A stretch of DNA of 64,000 nucleotides. It comes from Actinostola sp. cb2023 (Eukaryota > Cnidaria > Anthozoa > Actiniaria > Actinostolidae). The first letter of the stretch is position 1; the number at the start of each line of letters is the position of its first letter. A program made the translations under genes and the position numbers. The DNA lies in assembly GCA_033675265.1 (NCBI GenBank), contig JAUJYZ010001050.1, positions 61,001 through 125,000 of the forward strand. Reading direction: 5' to 3'. The notes under the pieces are model-generated. The model made no database searches and was not told the DNA's origin. It worked only from the letters and a program-made list of their open reading frames with translations. Below, one piece after another: positions 1 to 11,302 of the stretch.

Positions 1-205
1 AAAGTGATGATGACATTGTTGTAAAGTGACATGTAAAGTGATGATGACATTGTTGTAAAGTGACATGTAAAGTGATGATGACATTGTTGAGCTAAAGTGA
101 CATGTAAAGTGATGATGACATTGTTGTAAAGTGACATGTAAAGTGATGATGACATTGTTGTAAAGTGACATGTAAAGTGATGATGACATTGTTGTAAAGT
201 GACTT
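1..205. repeat. 34-bp tandem repeat, about six copies
   Basis: A unit beginning AAAGTGATGATGACATTG recurs about every 34 bases from the first base of the window, so the array continues to the left. One copy carries a short insertion (GAGC) near position 90. No open frame or gene is associated with it. Confidence 0.9.
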
Positions 206-1953
206 GTGATGATTGCTTAAACTGCTAATGTGTGTTTACAATAACACTACCTAAAGATCCCTTGTTTGTCTAGAAAAAAATATCAATTCTTGGTTTTCAC
301 CAGCCTGATTATCAGACAGCACTAGTCGACCGCTGACCACTTGGTTTTTACGTGACGTCATGAAAATGTCAAAATCCACATTATTACATGAGATCAATTC
401 CGAGTTCTTTTTGGAGAATTTTACGTCAGAACGGCGTCAGGTTTTGCTTTTGAGTTACAGAGATTTTAGTTTGTAGCGGCCTGCACTCGCGTTATGTTTG
501 CATTATATCCATAATAATTAATTATTATTTTTGTCATTAAAATGTCTTAAAATTGATTTTTAGGGGGCTTTCATTTATTAGTGCTTAGGGGATCGCTAAA
601 ATCACTTGGAGTGTCATCCAAATATTATCCACCCCCACCCCCATCCACCCCAACCCCAACCCCCATCCATGATAGGCAAATTTATTTTATTTATTTATAA
701 AATCTTTTTATAAACGGCCTACGTCAGCAAAGCTGATTTTCAGAAGGGCCATGTGAAGAGAATATAAATATCAACTAAGCTGCCCATAATCTGATAACCC
801 CCTAGCTTCCCAAGATAACGCAACCCCATAAATGAAAGCCCCCTTAAGGTTACTAGAAGTGGAAATGTTGATATTATAATGTTGGAAAGCAGCAGGTTTT
901 TGTTACGTTCGTGTATCGGCCGCCATTTTGTGTGTCCCATCATGCATGGCGGTCGCGTACAAATGAACCAAAATGTTCAAATATTCATTTCCAAACTGCT
1001 CGTAATTAGCAAATCAGGTTATTGGATCAATCATTTGCCAATTTGTTTAGTTTTGTCTGCTGTTGAAGATTTGATATACAGTTTTCTAGTCCAGTGTAGT
1101 GGTTGGATAGTTTTCTTTGACTTCGGTTAGTGGAAAACAACCGATATTACCCATGTTCCCTTTCGGTCTTGTCACATTGATTTGACGTTTTTTTAGTCTA
1201 TAAATGCACTATTCTTTCAATAGCTCACCCAGGAAGCACTGGTAACGGACTGCCGGATGGCATTTCTGCGCACCACAAGGTACCACGGCGTGTTGTATAC
1301 ACCTCAATGTCAGACGTAAATACTGCTGATACACTCGAAAAAACGTTGTACAAATATTTAATGAGATGCAAAATGTTAAACATGCTAAATTACAACTGTT
1401 TAAGCACAAAATAGTGCTGAAAATCATTGTGCTGTCCTTGCTGGATGCGATACTAATCTAAAATTGATGATTCTGATATATTAGAAGAAAATAAGTGATG
1501 TTTCACACTTTGTATCTTATTAGATATCTTGTATCTCATTAGATATTTGTATAAATGTATACTACAACGTTTCTGCAAATGAGTGTATACTAATAGAAAA
1601 CGCTCAAAAGAACCCGTCATCTCCTGAAAGAAAAAATCCGAAAATCATTTGGAAAAGGAATATCATTGGAAAGTATGTCAGTATTACTACTATCCTTGTG
1701 AATGAGCCATTTCGGGAGTTGATGTCCAAAAGTGGGGCTGTTTTAGGGGACGCCATTGCTGTCTATTTACTGTAAAACATGATGATGCGACTGGGAAACA
1801 TAACTGATTATTGTGAGCCAAACTCACTTACTTCAAACTTTGGTACATCACTATATTCAAACTTGTCGCCGTATTGAAGCGTCCCCTGAAACAGTCCAAC
1901 AATTCCCCGCAAGCATCAACTTCGAAATCATTACCCACGGACTGCTCCTACTT
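206..1953. other. Non-coding stretch with a small inverted pair
   Basis: I see no gene here. AGGGGGCTTTCATTTAT near 562 and its reverse complement near 830 could be the ends of a roughly 290-bp MITE; the segment between them includes a C-rich tract at 630-670. The remaining short open frames have no recognisable content. Confidence 0.4.
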
Positions 1954-2026
1954 TGACCTGTAGCTCAGCTGGTAGAGCATCGGTGATCAGTTACGAGGGT
2001 CCTGGGTTCGAATCCTATCGGGGTCA
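1954..2026 (+). tRNA. tRNA-like sequence (pseudogene or SINE head)
   Basis: The stretch has a clear internal RNA polymerase III box A (TAGCTCAGCTGG) and box B (GGTTCGAATCC) at tRNA spacing, and a D arm GCTC/GAGC. The acceptor stem pairs only in part, the anticodon stem is mismatched beyond three pairs, and the T stem is imperfect. I therefore read it as a tRNA pseudogene or the 5' head of a SINE rather than a working tRNA, and I do not assign an amino acid. A 1.1 kb trinucleotide repeat begins 60 bases downstream. Confidence 0.55.
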
Positions 2027-2085
2027 GATATTTTTTCTCTTCAGTTCTTCCTTTCTAGCGCTAACGCTCAGTAGGATGAACATTA

Positions 2086-2830
2086 TTATTTTTGTTGTTG
2101 CTGTTGTTGCTGCTGCTGTTGTTGTTGTTGCTGTTGCTGCTTCTGCTGCTGTTATTGTTACTGCTGTTGTTGTTGCTGCTGCTGTTGTTGCTACTGCTGT
2201 TGTTGCTGTTGCTTCTGCTGTTGTTGCTGTTGTTGCTGCTGCTGTTGTTGTTGTTGCTGTTGCTGCTTCTGCTGCTGTTATTGTTACTGTTGTTGTTGTT
2301 GCTGCTGCTGTTGTTGCTGTTGTTGCTACTGCTGTTGTTGCTGTTGCTACTGCTGTTGCTGCTGTTGTTGTTGCTGTTGCTGCTTCTGCTGCTGTTATTG
2401 TTACTGTTGTTGTTGTTGCTGCTGCTGTTGTTGCTGTTGCTTCTGCTGTTGTTGATGCTGTTGTTGCTGCTGCTGTTGTTGCTGCTATTTCTGCTACTGT
2501 TGTTGCTGTGCTGCTTCTGCTGCTGTTGTTGCTACTGCTGTTGTTGCTGTTGCTTCTGCTGCTGTTGTTGCTACTGTTGTTGTTGATGCTGTTGTTTCTA
2601 CTGCTGTTGTTGCTGCTATTTCTGCTGCTATTTCTGTGCTGCTGTTGCTGTTGCTGTTTCTGCTGCAATTGTTGCTGTTGCTTCTGCTGCTGTTGTTGCT
2701 ACTGCTGTTGCTGATGCTGTTGTTTCTGCTGCTGTTGTTGCTGCTATTTCTGCTGCTATTTCTGCTGCTGTTGTTGCTGCTGCTGTTGTTGCTACTGTTG
2801 CTGCTGCTGTTGTTGCTACTGTTGTTGCTA

Positions 2831-2869
<39 letters not shown>

Positions 2870-3014
2870 CTACTGTTGCTGCTGCTGTTGTTGCTACTGT
2901 TGTTGCTACTGCTGTTGTTGTTGCTGTTGCTTCTGCTGCTGTTGTTGCTACTGTTGTTGCTGATGCTGTTGTTTCTGCTGCTGTTGCTGCTATTTCTGCT
3001 GCTGTTTCTGCTGC

Positions 3015-3055
<41 letters not shown>

Positions 3056-3181
3056 TTGTTGTTGCTGCTGCTGCTGTTGTTGTTGCTGTTTCTGCTGCTG
3101 TTGATACTCTTGTTGCTGTTTCTGCTGCTGCTGTTGTTGCTGCTGTTGTTTCTGCTGCTGTTGTTGCTGTTGTTGTTGTTG
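2086..3181. repeat. 1.1 kb TTG/CTG trinucleotide-type repeat
   Basis: This is almost uninterrupted repetition of TTG and CTG with scattered TTC, TAC and GATG variants. It has higher-order blocks: a segment containing TGCTGCTTCTGCTGCTG recurs near 2130, 2255 and 2375. Long open frames in several phases (poly-Leu, poly-Ala/Val, poly-Gln/Thr) are artefacts of composition. The tract ends about 50 bases before the 3' splice site of the exon at 3235, so it lies in an intron of the liprin-beta gene if that exon is real. Confidence 0.95.
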
Positions 3182-3234
3182 CATTATTCACTGGATAATG
3201 ATTGGATAATGTTTTAATGATTATTTGTGTTCAG

Positions 3235-3336
3235 AATGCGGCGAACCAAATCCTTGAGTGATAACCAAGCAAACTGCGTCAATGCTGCTCCTGTAGACTT
3301 GAGTAACTTCAAGAAAGACGAGCGTCAAGAATATGG
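3235..3336 (+). CDS. PPFIBP1: Probable liprin-beta exon upstream of SAM1
   Basis: The exon is preceded by TTTGTGTTCAG and followed by GTATGT. Read in the only frame that joins the SAM1 exon (it ends two bases into a codon, and the next exon supplies one), it is open and encodes a basic start (RRTKSLSD) followed by a polar linker. A basic, Ser-rich linker directly before SAM1 is usual in liprin-beta, but sequence conservation there is low. The intron to the SAM1 exon would be 9.9 kb and hold the reverse-strand GPCR. It could also be a chance open frame; the matching phase is the main support. Confidence 0.55.
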
Positions 3337-3534
3337 GTATGTTTTAAATTGTGCCGTGTTTTTTTTAAAATGCAATATTTCCTCTCTAATAATATTCATG
3401 AAAAAAACTCGATTTTGATTGGCTATGAGCAGTGCAGTTGAAAGGTTTTTTTTTCTTGAATATTATTAATTGGTAATCATACGATTTCTCGCCCTGCGAG
3501 CTCGTGCAATTTTGATAAAACACACTCGTGCAAA

Positions 3535-3915
3535 TCATTTCCAAATTGAACTCGAAACCGTATGATTACCTCTACTAATGTTTGAACGATGTAGTGGTAT
3601 AGAAAACTGATACCTAGTATGTTGCTTGGGGAATATTTCATTTTCTAGCTGTTTCAGGTACGCTGTACTCCTTGACAAAAGACACATTTGCTCAGCCTTT
3701 TTAAAAATATCGATTAAAACCTCAAACAATATCCAATGACATTAAAATGCTGTTATTGTCCAATGTCAACATTTTTTCGCGTTCTCGTTGGTATATTTGA
3801 TTGGTATTATTATTATTATTTATTTATTATTTGTGCATAATTTACACTGAATTGGAGACTGAGCAAACGCGCCTTCTGTCAAGGAGTACAGCGGTGTCTA
3901 AGCAACTCGGAGCTG
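3535..3915. repeat. Foldback repeat, copy A of a dispersed family
   Basis: The segment contains GTACTCCTTGACAAAAGAC at about 3666 and its near reverse complement GTCAAGGAGTACAGCGGTG at about 3877. Between them is the motif TGTCAACATTTTTTCGCG. Related sequence occurs at 13619-13850 and 18645-18868, so this is one copy of a MITE-like foldback family that has inserted repeatedly in this gene. Confidence 0.7.
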
Positions 3916-4119
3916 GAGTACTATAGGACTTTAATTTCAATACGGCGAGTATAGATGGTGATCTGATGAAACAAAACACTTTATTATCTGTCTGTATGTT
4001 CTTTAGTAAAGAATCAGAAGTGCACCGTCCTCTAAAACAGTCTGTACTATGAACGTAATCACTCACAAAAGAGGACTGCGTTCATAGTTGCGTCCATTGA
4101 GCGAGCTCTATTCTCAGCT

Positions 4120-4885
4120 ACCAAACGGTTAGACTCTTCCACAGTCCCCGCTCGGCCGTTGCACTCTCTCGCATAGGGACTGTAATGGTACAATGGTAGC
4201 GTTATTCTGATTGGCTGGTAGATCTGATCTACTTATCAAGGTTCTTATTGGTTGATTAGGACGACCGTTGGTTTCGGTACCGCCAAGACATCACGTACGG
4301 ATTTATACACGGCGACTCGACGGCGATTTGGGTAGAATTATGTTGGATTATCGCGAATTTCTCACTTGCATCGAGACAAATTAGGTATGGATGGAGAGCA
4401 AATTTATCGATCTAGCCGTCTTTGGGGATGATAGGTCTTCGGATGAATTTTCTACGGAGATAAAAGCATTTGAGTGAGCGACACTCGCCATGGAGCTTAT
4501 TTTAATTTCCTGCCTTGTCATTTTTCTTACGGGGACGGGTCAGATGGCTAAAAATTCCACTAAATGACTCGTAAAAAGACCACAGATAAGTGTAAATAAA
4601 GGTGACTTTATTTATGTATATATTTGTTATATTTTAGTTACTTATTTTATCAGTTGTTGGTTCGTGTTAATGTCTCATACCGTAATAAATGCATGTCTGT
4701 TTTGGGCTGCCTGTGGAAACCTCAACCGTGTTGATCGTCGTTGGGATCCCTGTTTTTCGTTTCGCAAGGCATCATGGGTCCAATATTCTTGGACCCAGAA
4801 TCCCTTTCGGCATTGTACCATTACAGTCCCTATGCGAGAGAGAGTGCAACGGCCGAGAGGGGACTGTGGAAGAGTCTACCAAACG
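4120..4885. repeat. Inverted repeat flanking a 600-bp spacer
   Basis: TCTTCCACAGTCCCCGCTCG and the following 60 bases (about 4133-4200) are repeated in reverse complement at about 4805-4880. The right arm runs straight into the tandem array that follows. I see no coding content in the spacer; its short frames have no recognisable domain. Confidence 0.75.
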
Positions 4886-5765
4886 GTCTACGTGCCGCTG
4901 ACTGCAATGTTCGAAGGCTCGGCACAACTATTTACGCCAGTAATTTTACGATCACATGAACAAAAGGTGACTACGTTCATTGTTGCGTCCATTGAGCCAG
5001 CTCTATTCTCAGCTACCAAACGGTCTACGTGCCGCTGACTGCAATGTTCGAAGGCTCGGCACAACTATTTACGCCAGTAATTTTACGATCACATGAACAA
5101 AAAGTGACTAAGTTCATTGTTGCGTCCATTGAGCGAGCTCTATTCTCAGCTACCAATCGGTCTACGTGCCGCTGACTGCAATGTTCGAAGGCTCGGTACA
5201 TAACTATTTATGCCAGTAATTTTACGATCACATGAACAAAAGGTGACTACGTTCATTGTTGCGTCCTACCAAGCGGTCTACGTGCCGCTGACTGCAATGT
5301 TGGAAGGCTCGGTACAGAACTATTTACGCCAGTAATTTTACGATCACATGAACAAAAGGTGACTACGTTCATAGTTGCGTTCATTGAGCGAGCTCTATTC
5401 TCAATTATATTATATTCTCAATTATATTAGCTACCAAACAGTCTACGTGCCGCTGACTGCAATGTTGGAAGGCTCGGTACAGACAGTAATTTTACGATCA
5501 CATGAACAAAAGGTGACTACGTTCATAGTTGCGTCCATTGAGCGAGCTCTATTCTCAGCTACCAAACAGTCTACGTGCCGCTGACTGCAATGTTGGAAGG
5601 CTCGGTACAGACAGTAATTTTACGATCACATGAACAAAAGGTGACTACGTTCATTGTTGCGTCCATTGAGCGAGCTCTAATCTCAGCTACCAATCGGTCT
5701 ACGTGCCGCTGACTGCAATGTTCGAAGGCTCGGTACAGACAGTAATTTTACGATCACATGCACTA
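4880..5765. repeat. Tandem array, about 137-bp unit, seven copies
   Basis: TCTACGTGCCGCTGACTGCA recurs at about 4887, 5024, 5161, 5277, 5442, 5571 and 5698. Spacing is 137 bases for the first copies and 116-165 later because of indels. Each unit contains the phrase TTTTACGATCACATGAACA. Open frames across it are composition artefacts. It continues the inverted-repeat element to its left. Confidence 0.9.
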
Positions 5766-6920
5766 GAGTGCTGCTCCCTAAATAAGAACACCCAACAACA
5801 AACAGACAACAATTAAAAGGCCTTCTGCCAGACGTCACGTCCCACAAGTATTGTCCTCACAAGTACCTACTGTTCAAATGCAGAACTGAACGTTTCAACA
5901 ATAGTTGTTTACCTACATGTATAAGCAAGTGGGACAATATTGAGTTTTTATTTCATTTTAGAACAGTTTTATACCCATATATACGCGCAAGCAAGTATTG
6001 TCTTATTTTTTCAAATTCTCCTGAATTTGCATTTTTTTTACAGCAGTTTTTACAGCAGTAGTCACATACAGTCCTTTGTGTAAAGGGACAAAGCGCTATT
6101 TTTGGGCCAAAACACACTTGATGCGCAACCCATTTCATTTTCTGATCATTGTTGCAGAGCGTGAGTTTCCGCAATCTGTTTAGGGTCAGTAAGAGCTCGT
6201 TAATTAAGAAGTAAATCATAAAATGAAGCTTACCGGAAGAAAAAAACATTGTGGAGTTATCTGACAAAAAAATCTAATCAAAAACCGCTTTTAACGGGTT
6301 GAGAGAAGAACGCACACATTCGTTAAAGCTTAAATCAAACTTTGCATATTCATGTACACGTTCATGTAGTGATACAAATATTAATTAGCAATATTATTGT
6401 CTTGTACCCATGGGCAGGCTACTTTTGCACTGGAACTTCGAGTTGAAAAGCGGATTTATTCAGATTTCTTTATTCATACTTCAGCTTGAATTTACAATTT
6501 TGATGCTTCATTGACCTTACATTGAACGCTTATGAATTTGTGTTGACTTTATCTCTTGATTCCATGTGGGATGGATAGCTGAAGAAGAATTCCTTGGAAG
6601 AACCGCTTACAAACTGCTGTTATGTACTATTTAAAAAATGAGCAGTTTTATCAAGTATGTTTTTATACTTGATAAAACACGTGCTGCGAGTTTTTTAAAT
6701 CCATACCTTCATTTAATATTTTCTGCAAAAATATTCAAGATTGAAATACTTTTGGCCAAGAAAATCCAAGTTAAAGTAGTATGCAAATTAGGACGAATCT
6801 ATATCAGATAATAACATTGCTAACACTGGTGCTAATAACTTTATTCCCTTCGTTCTTCTCTTTTGCTATTTCATTTATTTTCATCACATCTTTTCACCTT
6901 TTGAAAAAATACACGGAACA
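5766..6920. other. Non-coding, nothing recognised
   Basis: This is AT-rich intronic sequence of the liprin-beta gene without a convincing gene, RNA or repeat. The longest frame (5953-6267, - strand) has no domain and atypical composition. Confidence 0.5.
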
Positions 6921-6924
6921 TTAA

Positions 6925-7602
6925 GGTGACTTCGTTATAATTCTCGGCGCACTCGTCTATGACAAACTTTGGGTCATAACTTCCTCTGCTTTTATGCCAT
7001 TGCCATAAAACATTGGCAACTATTAGAGCTTTCATTCACCTATAATACAATATAATTCGATTGCACTGCAGAACATTTTTTTAAATAATATTAGAACTTA
7101 AGTAAACTCAATATTTTGGATAAAATTGGATATTGCGAAAAGTCTGTCCGTTTTTTTTGGATGAAAGTTTTGGAATCACTTTATATTGACATAATTCATA
7201 ACCTGACCAAGTTTTAGCAAAATCGTTGGAGCGAAAGCAATCGTTGGAGCTAATTTCCGTGCTTAATTTTGGTTGTTTTCATGCGGCCGTGCATTAGCTC
7301 CAACGATTTTGCTAAAACTTGCTCAGGTTATGAATTATGTCAATCTAAAGTGATTCCAAAACTTTCATCCAAAAAAAACGGACAGATTTTTCGCAATATC
7401 CAATTTTATCCAAAACATTGACTTTACTCAAGTTCTAATATTTTTTTTAAATGTTCTGCAGTGCAATCGAATTATATTGTATCATAGGTGAATGATAGCT
7501 CTAATTGTTGCCAATGTTTTATGGCAATTGCATAAAAGCAGAGGAAGTTATGACCCAAAGTTTGTCATAGACGAGTGCGCCGAGAATGATAACGGAGTCA
7601 CC
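6925..7602. mobile_element. Long hairpin MITE flanked by TTAA
   Basis: Two arms of about 310 bases are near-perfect reverse complements around a loop near 7260. The outer ends read GGTGACTTCGTTATAATTCT on the left and the inverse on the right (GAATGATAACGGAGTCACC). TTAA lies immediately outside both ends (6921-6924 and 7603-7606), as expected for piggyBac- or Kolobok-type insertion. There is no transposase, so it is non-autonomous. It sits in the large intron before SAM1. Confidence 0.85.
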
Positions 7603-7606
7603 TTAA

Positions 7607-8660
7607 AACACTCACACATATTTAGATACATGGAAGTTTAATAATTAATCTATTTTTCGTACATTACGCGTGAAACCCGTAAAAACTATTATCGTTAAGT
7701 TTAATAATTACTCGTGCCCAGGCCGTAGGCCGCACGAGTTATAAAACCCAACGCGTATTTTATTTTTTTTCAATGTCAGAAAATCGCAAAGTTGTGCAAT
7801 ATCCGGTCACATGCTATCGAGCCGCCATCTTGTTTTTAGACAAAGCGAGGAAGACATCGTCACATCGGCGATTCATGTGGAGTTTCACGAGCGAAATCTT
7901 GCACGTTTTACTCGTCGGAGTGTTAAGTTGAGTGTTATAGAAGAGAAGACCTACAAATTTGAGACGCCACCCCTTCGATCGTGTCTTACGAAGTCGGAGA
8001 AGATGGCTATTTTGGACCGTCGCCACACGAACTGAGACCAGGAATGCCATGAGCTTCGCTTCGCAAACTGAAACAGAGACACATGGAAGCCTTGAAAGCC
8101 TTTGTATCAGTTATACGAACTTGAAGTTAAACTGAAGGATTACAAACCTAGCATGGCGGCTGGATAGCTGATCCGATCCAGAACGGCAAAAGTTTAATAC
8201 AATGTAGTTGAAAGCAATTCATGAGTCTTCCGGGAGAGACTGACGAACTGACAATCGGTCAAGATTTATATGGTGAATATACAGTATGAGCAAGTATGCT
8301 ATTTATATCTATAAACTTGAAGATGAATTGGACTTGAATTCATTTGTGTATCGATTGCCATTTTCATTAGAGTGGTTTTCATAAACCCGTGAAATATAAT
8401 ACGCTTTATTACTCAGTAATTCGTGCCCGACACCCACTATTAAAATACGCATCAAACCATCAATCTTTATTTCTAGCAAGTATTTGAAGAACAAGGTAGA
8501 AAAGGGGAGCTTTCAAGCAGGGCACGAGTGTACATTGCCCATAGCAATGTCTAGTTGTTTATAGTTATGCGCGTGTCATTGAGAAATAAGAAAAATAACA
8601 CTTTATTTAATGAGGATGTAACAGATAAAACTATGCTTTTTTCCAATCTGGTCCTCCTAA
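7607..8660. other. Non-coding, nothing recognised
   Basis: Two overlapping frames on opposite strands at 7811-8050 mirror one another and show no known domain. GCACGAGTTATAAAACCC near 7733 could be the edge of another repeat. No gene is supported before the GPCR at 8667. Confidence 0.4.
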
Positions 8661-8666
8661 GTACTA

Positions 8667-9687
8667 TCATGACGGTGCAACATGATGTGGTCTGAAATAT
8701 GGGATATCTATCCGTTTATCCATTATCATGTACAAAATGGGAATAGAAGCGAATATGGAATAGGAGAGAGTAAAACTAGTGACATAGAAGCAGTCAACAG
8801 CCGATGAATCGCGGTATATACTTCTCAATATTCGGCTTATCCCGAAAGGAATCCATACTAATAAATAGGCCACTGTAAATGCCCAAGCACTGCGTACGAG
8901 ACGAAGTTCCTTGATTGTACTCTGTTCACCCAGCGTAGCACGAACTGTCTCTATGTGCTCCTTAATATACTTATCGACTCTTCGAAGACTGGCGAAACAA
9001 ACAATGTTCGCTATTGTCAGTGATATGGCGGTTTCAGCCATGGAAGCAATAATGGAGAATGTCTTGCTGGCAGTTGGTTTTGAACTCGAGTGAGTATCAA
9101 TAGAGATGAAATTCATGACATAGCCGCTCATAATGGCACCTCTCACATTAATAAACAAAAACACAACCGTAGATTGCAAATATTATTCGCCGTGCTCTTT
9201 TGTACGTCAGCCATTTTTGTTGAGGACCTTTTATAATCATTTCACGACGATCAAAACACAAAACGGCTAACATAAAATGTGCAGTTCTTAAGGAAAAAAA
9301 TAGGAAAAACACTGATTGAAATTTTAGCAAGTAAGCGACATTCCTGTTTAATACAATCAGTGTTCCATGAAACTCAACGTGGAAGTAGTGAAGAGGAAGA
9401 CCTACGCAACAACCCAGCAAGTTGATGAACGACATGTGCAGAAGAAGAATCTTGTCAGCAGTTTTGCTATGTCTCAGATCTGATCGAACGGAACGAATGA
9501 CCAAAATATTGCCTACCAGACCAGTCAGAGTACTCGTGAAGACCATCAAAGACGTCATGGCAATCCTTCCTGGACATTTTGTCGGTGATGGCAGTGACCG
9601 GTTGCTGCTGGAAAAGTTCATAGATGATTGCATCTCATCATCATCTCTCAGCTTATGATTAGTTTTTATTTTGTGTACATATTTCAT
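8667..9687 (-). pseudogene. Rhodopsin-type (class A) GPCR, one frameshift
   Basis: The - strand encodes a seven-helix receptor in two overlapping frames: the N-terminal 179 codons (9687 to 9148, helices 1-4) and the C-terminal 170 codons (9179 to 8667, helices 5-7). Class A landmarks are present in modified form. GN in LVGNILVI marks helix 1. Asn replaces the usual Asp of helix 2 (SFINLL). DRR stands in for DRY after helix 3. WIPFG replaces CWxP in helix 6, and IPILY replaces NPxxY in helix 7. The two frames change over within a T-rich run near 9160, consistent with a single-base indel that is either real or an assembly error. The gene is intronless, as many cnidarian GPCRs are, and lies inside the large liprin-beta intron on the opposite strand. 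The ligand cannot be inferred. The start may be at 9687 or at the second Met about 18 codons later. Confidence 0.85.
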
Positions 9688-9699
9688 TCTAAATTTTAA

Positions 9700-9845
9700 T
9701 TTTGTATTTTAACTTGTACAGTATATATATATATATAATTTTTTTTTTTTTTTTAATAATTAGTCATAGTTATTGTAATGCGCACTTGATCATTTTATGA
9801 AAAGTGCGCAATATAAATTAATAAATTATTATTATTATTGTGTAT
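9700..9845 (+). mobile_element. 3' tail of a retroposon ending in (ATT)n
   Basis: A T-rich run is followed by TGCGCACTTGATCATTTTAT, a short stem (GCGCACTT.../...AAGTGCGC), and then AATAAATTATTATTATTATT. A stem plus a trinucleotide tail is typical of 3' ends of non-LTR retrotransposons and the SINEs that borrow their tails. No reverse transcriptase is visible. Confidence 0.5.
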
Positions 9846-11302
9846 TTACTGGAAGAGACAATTCGAAATGCATGGTTGAACTGATTTTGCGTGTTGATAT
9901 ATTAGGCGTTGCTGTCCCGGCCAACAGCTGTTTTTCGCGTTCTCCTTTTTCTCAACCCTTTCTACTGTCCCCACTTCCCCTCGGCCTCACTGAATGGTTA
10001 GTCTAGTATCCTGAGGAGCGTTGTTCGCGAGAGAGAAAAGGCATTACTTGACGCTTTTGCAATTAGGTATATAGCTAATTGCATAATCGTTGTCGGATTG
10101 AAAATCATAAATCATAGAAGCTGAGACCGCAAGGATGGATCGGAAATCAGTTCATGACCCGCATTACATGCAGATATATTCAATTTTCTCGTAGTTTTGA
10201 AGGTATATGAGCTTTTTAACTAAGATCCTACAAGTCTGGATAAAAAGGTCGATGATTTGACGATGTTATTTGAGAGTTTTAATTTCCCAGAATTCCTTTT
10301 GGTCATAGCTTTCATGATTTTCGACCTGACAACGATTATGCAATTAGCTATATTCAGAAGTGCTGAAATTCACTAATTGTCTCCTCTCTGGTATGTTGAC
10401 CATATGACACATTCACACCACAAAAGCTTGTTTTGTTAGGGCCTTCTAAGGATGAGTTGATAGTGTCAACTGGTAAGACCTTCAAACTTTAACATCCAAG
10501 CAACCGACTAAAACTCCTTATTTCTACAGATAATTATCGATTGTTTCACGGTGAAACCAAAATACTCGCTTCTCGCGCCATAAACCAATACTGGAAAACA
10601 TGCATCTTCGTCTATAATACTACGGGGCTCCTGTAGTGGAAAACGGCTCAAAGAAAACACTTATATAAATCAATACCTGCCAGATTTGAGCTTACGAACG
10701 AGTTGTCGAAAGCACAACGCTCTTACTGGAAAGAGCGAGCCGTCGGTACTTTCGAACAGCAGAAATTCCCGTGTTAACTCCTTATATAGACCTAATTCAT
10801 AATGGCTGCTTCTAATTTGCATAAAATAAAATATCATTTTGGGAAAAGTAAATCTTTGATATGATAGAATGTGATTATCTAAATACTATGTGTGTGTTTT
10901 GAAACCAAATAATAAATCCTTGAGAAGATATGAACATTTGAAATTGCGAAATTGCACCAAAACGAGGCTGGTGAGGACTCACTAGAAAAATACATACAAA
11001 ACTCTCTATTCATGATCTGTCATAACTCCGATGATATTTTGTCTACAGCAAAGAAGCTTTCCAAAAATGTTTATTTCTAGGTACTGTTTTAGATGACAGT
11101 AATCATTTGTACTAGAAACGTATCGTATAGAATCTGAAAATGCTACAGAAAATTTAAAATCGAAAATCGCTAAAATCTACGTAAACACTCCGGACGTTTT
11201 AAAAAGTGTTAAAATATATATTATGCTGAAATTACTATTTCAAAGTATTATCGAGTGTCGGCACATGAGAAAGTCACAGTTTCAAATCAGTGCAATGTTA
11301 TA
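9846..11302. other. Intronic non-coding sequence
   Basis: I find no gene or repeat array here. CTAATTGCATAATCGTTGTC near 10075 and its reverse complement GACAACGATTATGCAATTAG near 10328 form an inverted pair bounding about 270 bases, probably another small MITE. Confidence 0.45.

Noticed and set aside
1954..2026. A functional tRNA gene
   Set aside because: Box A and box B are good but the acceptor, anticodon and T stems have mismatches; it is more likely a SINE head or pseudogene.
2024..3217. Long open frames rich in Leu, Ala/Thr or Gln on both strands
   Set aside because: They are products of the TTG/CTG repeat, present in several phases at once, with no domain.
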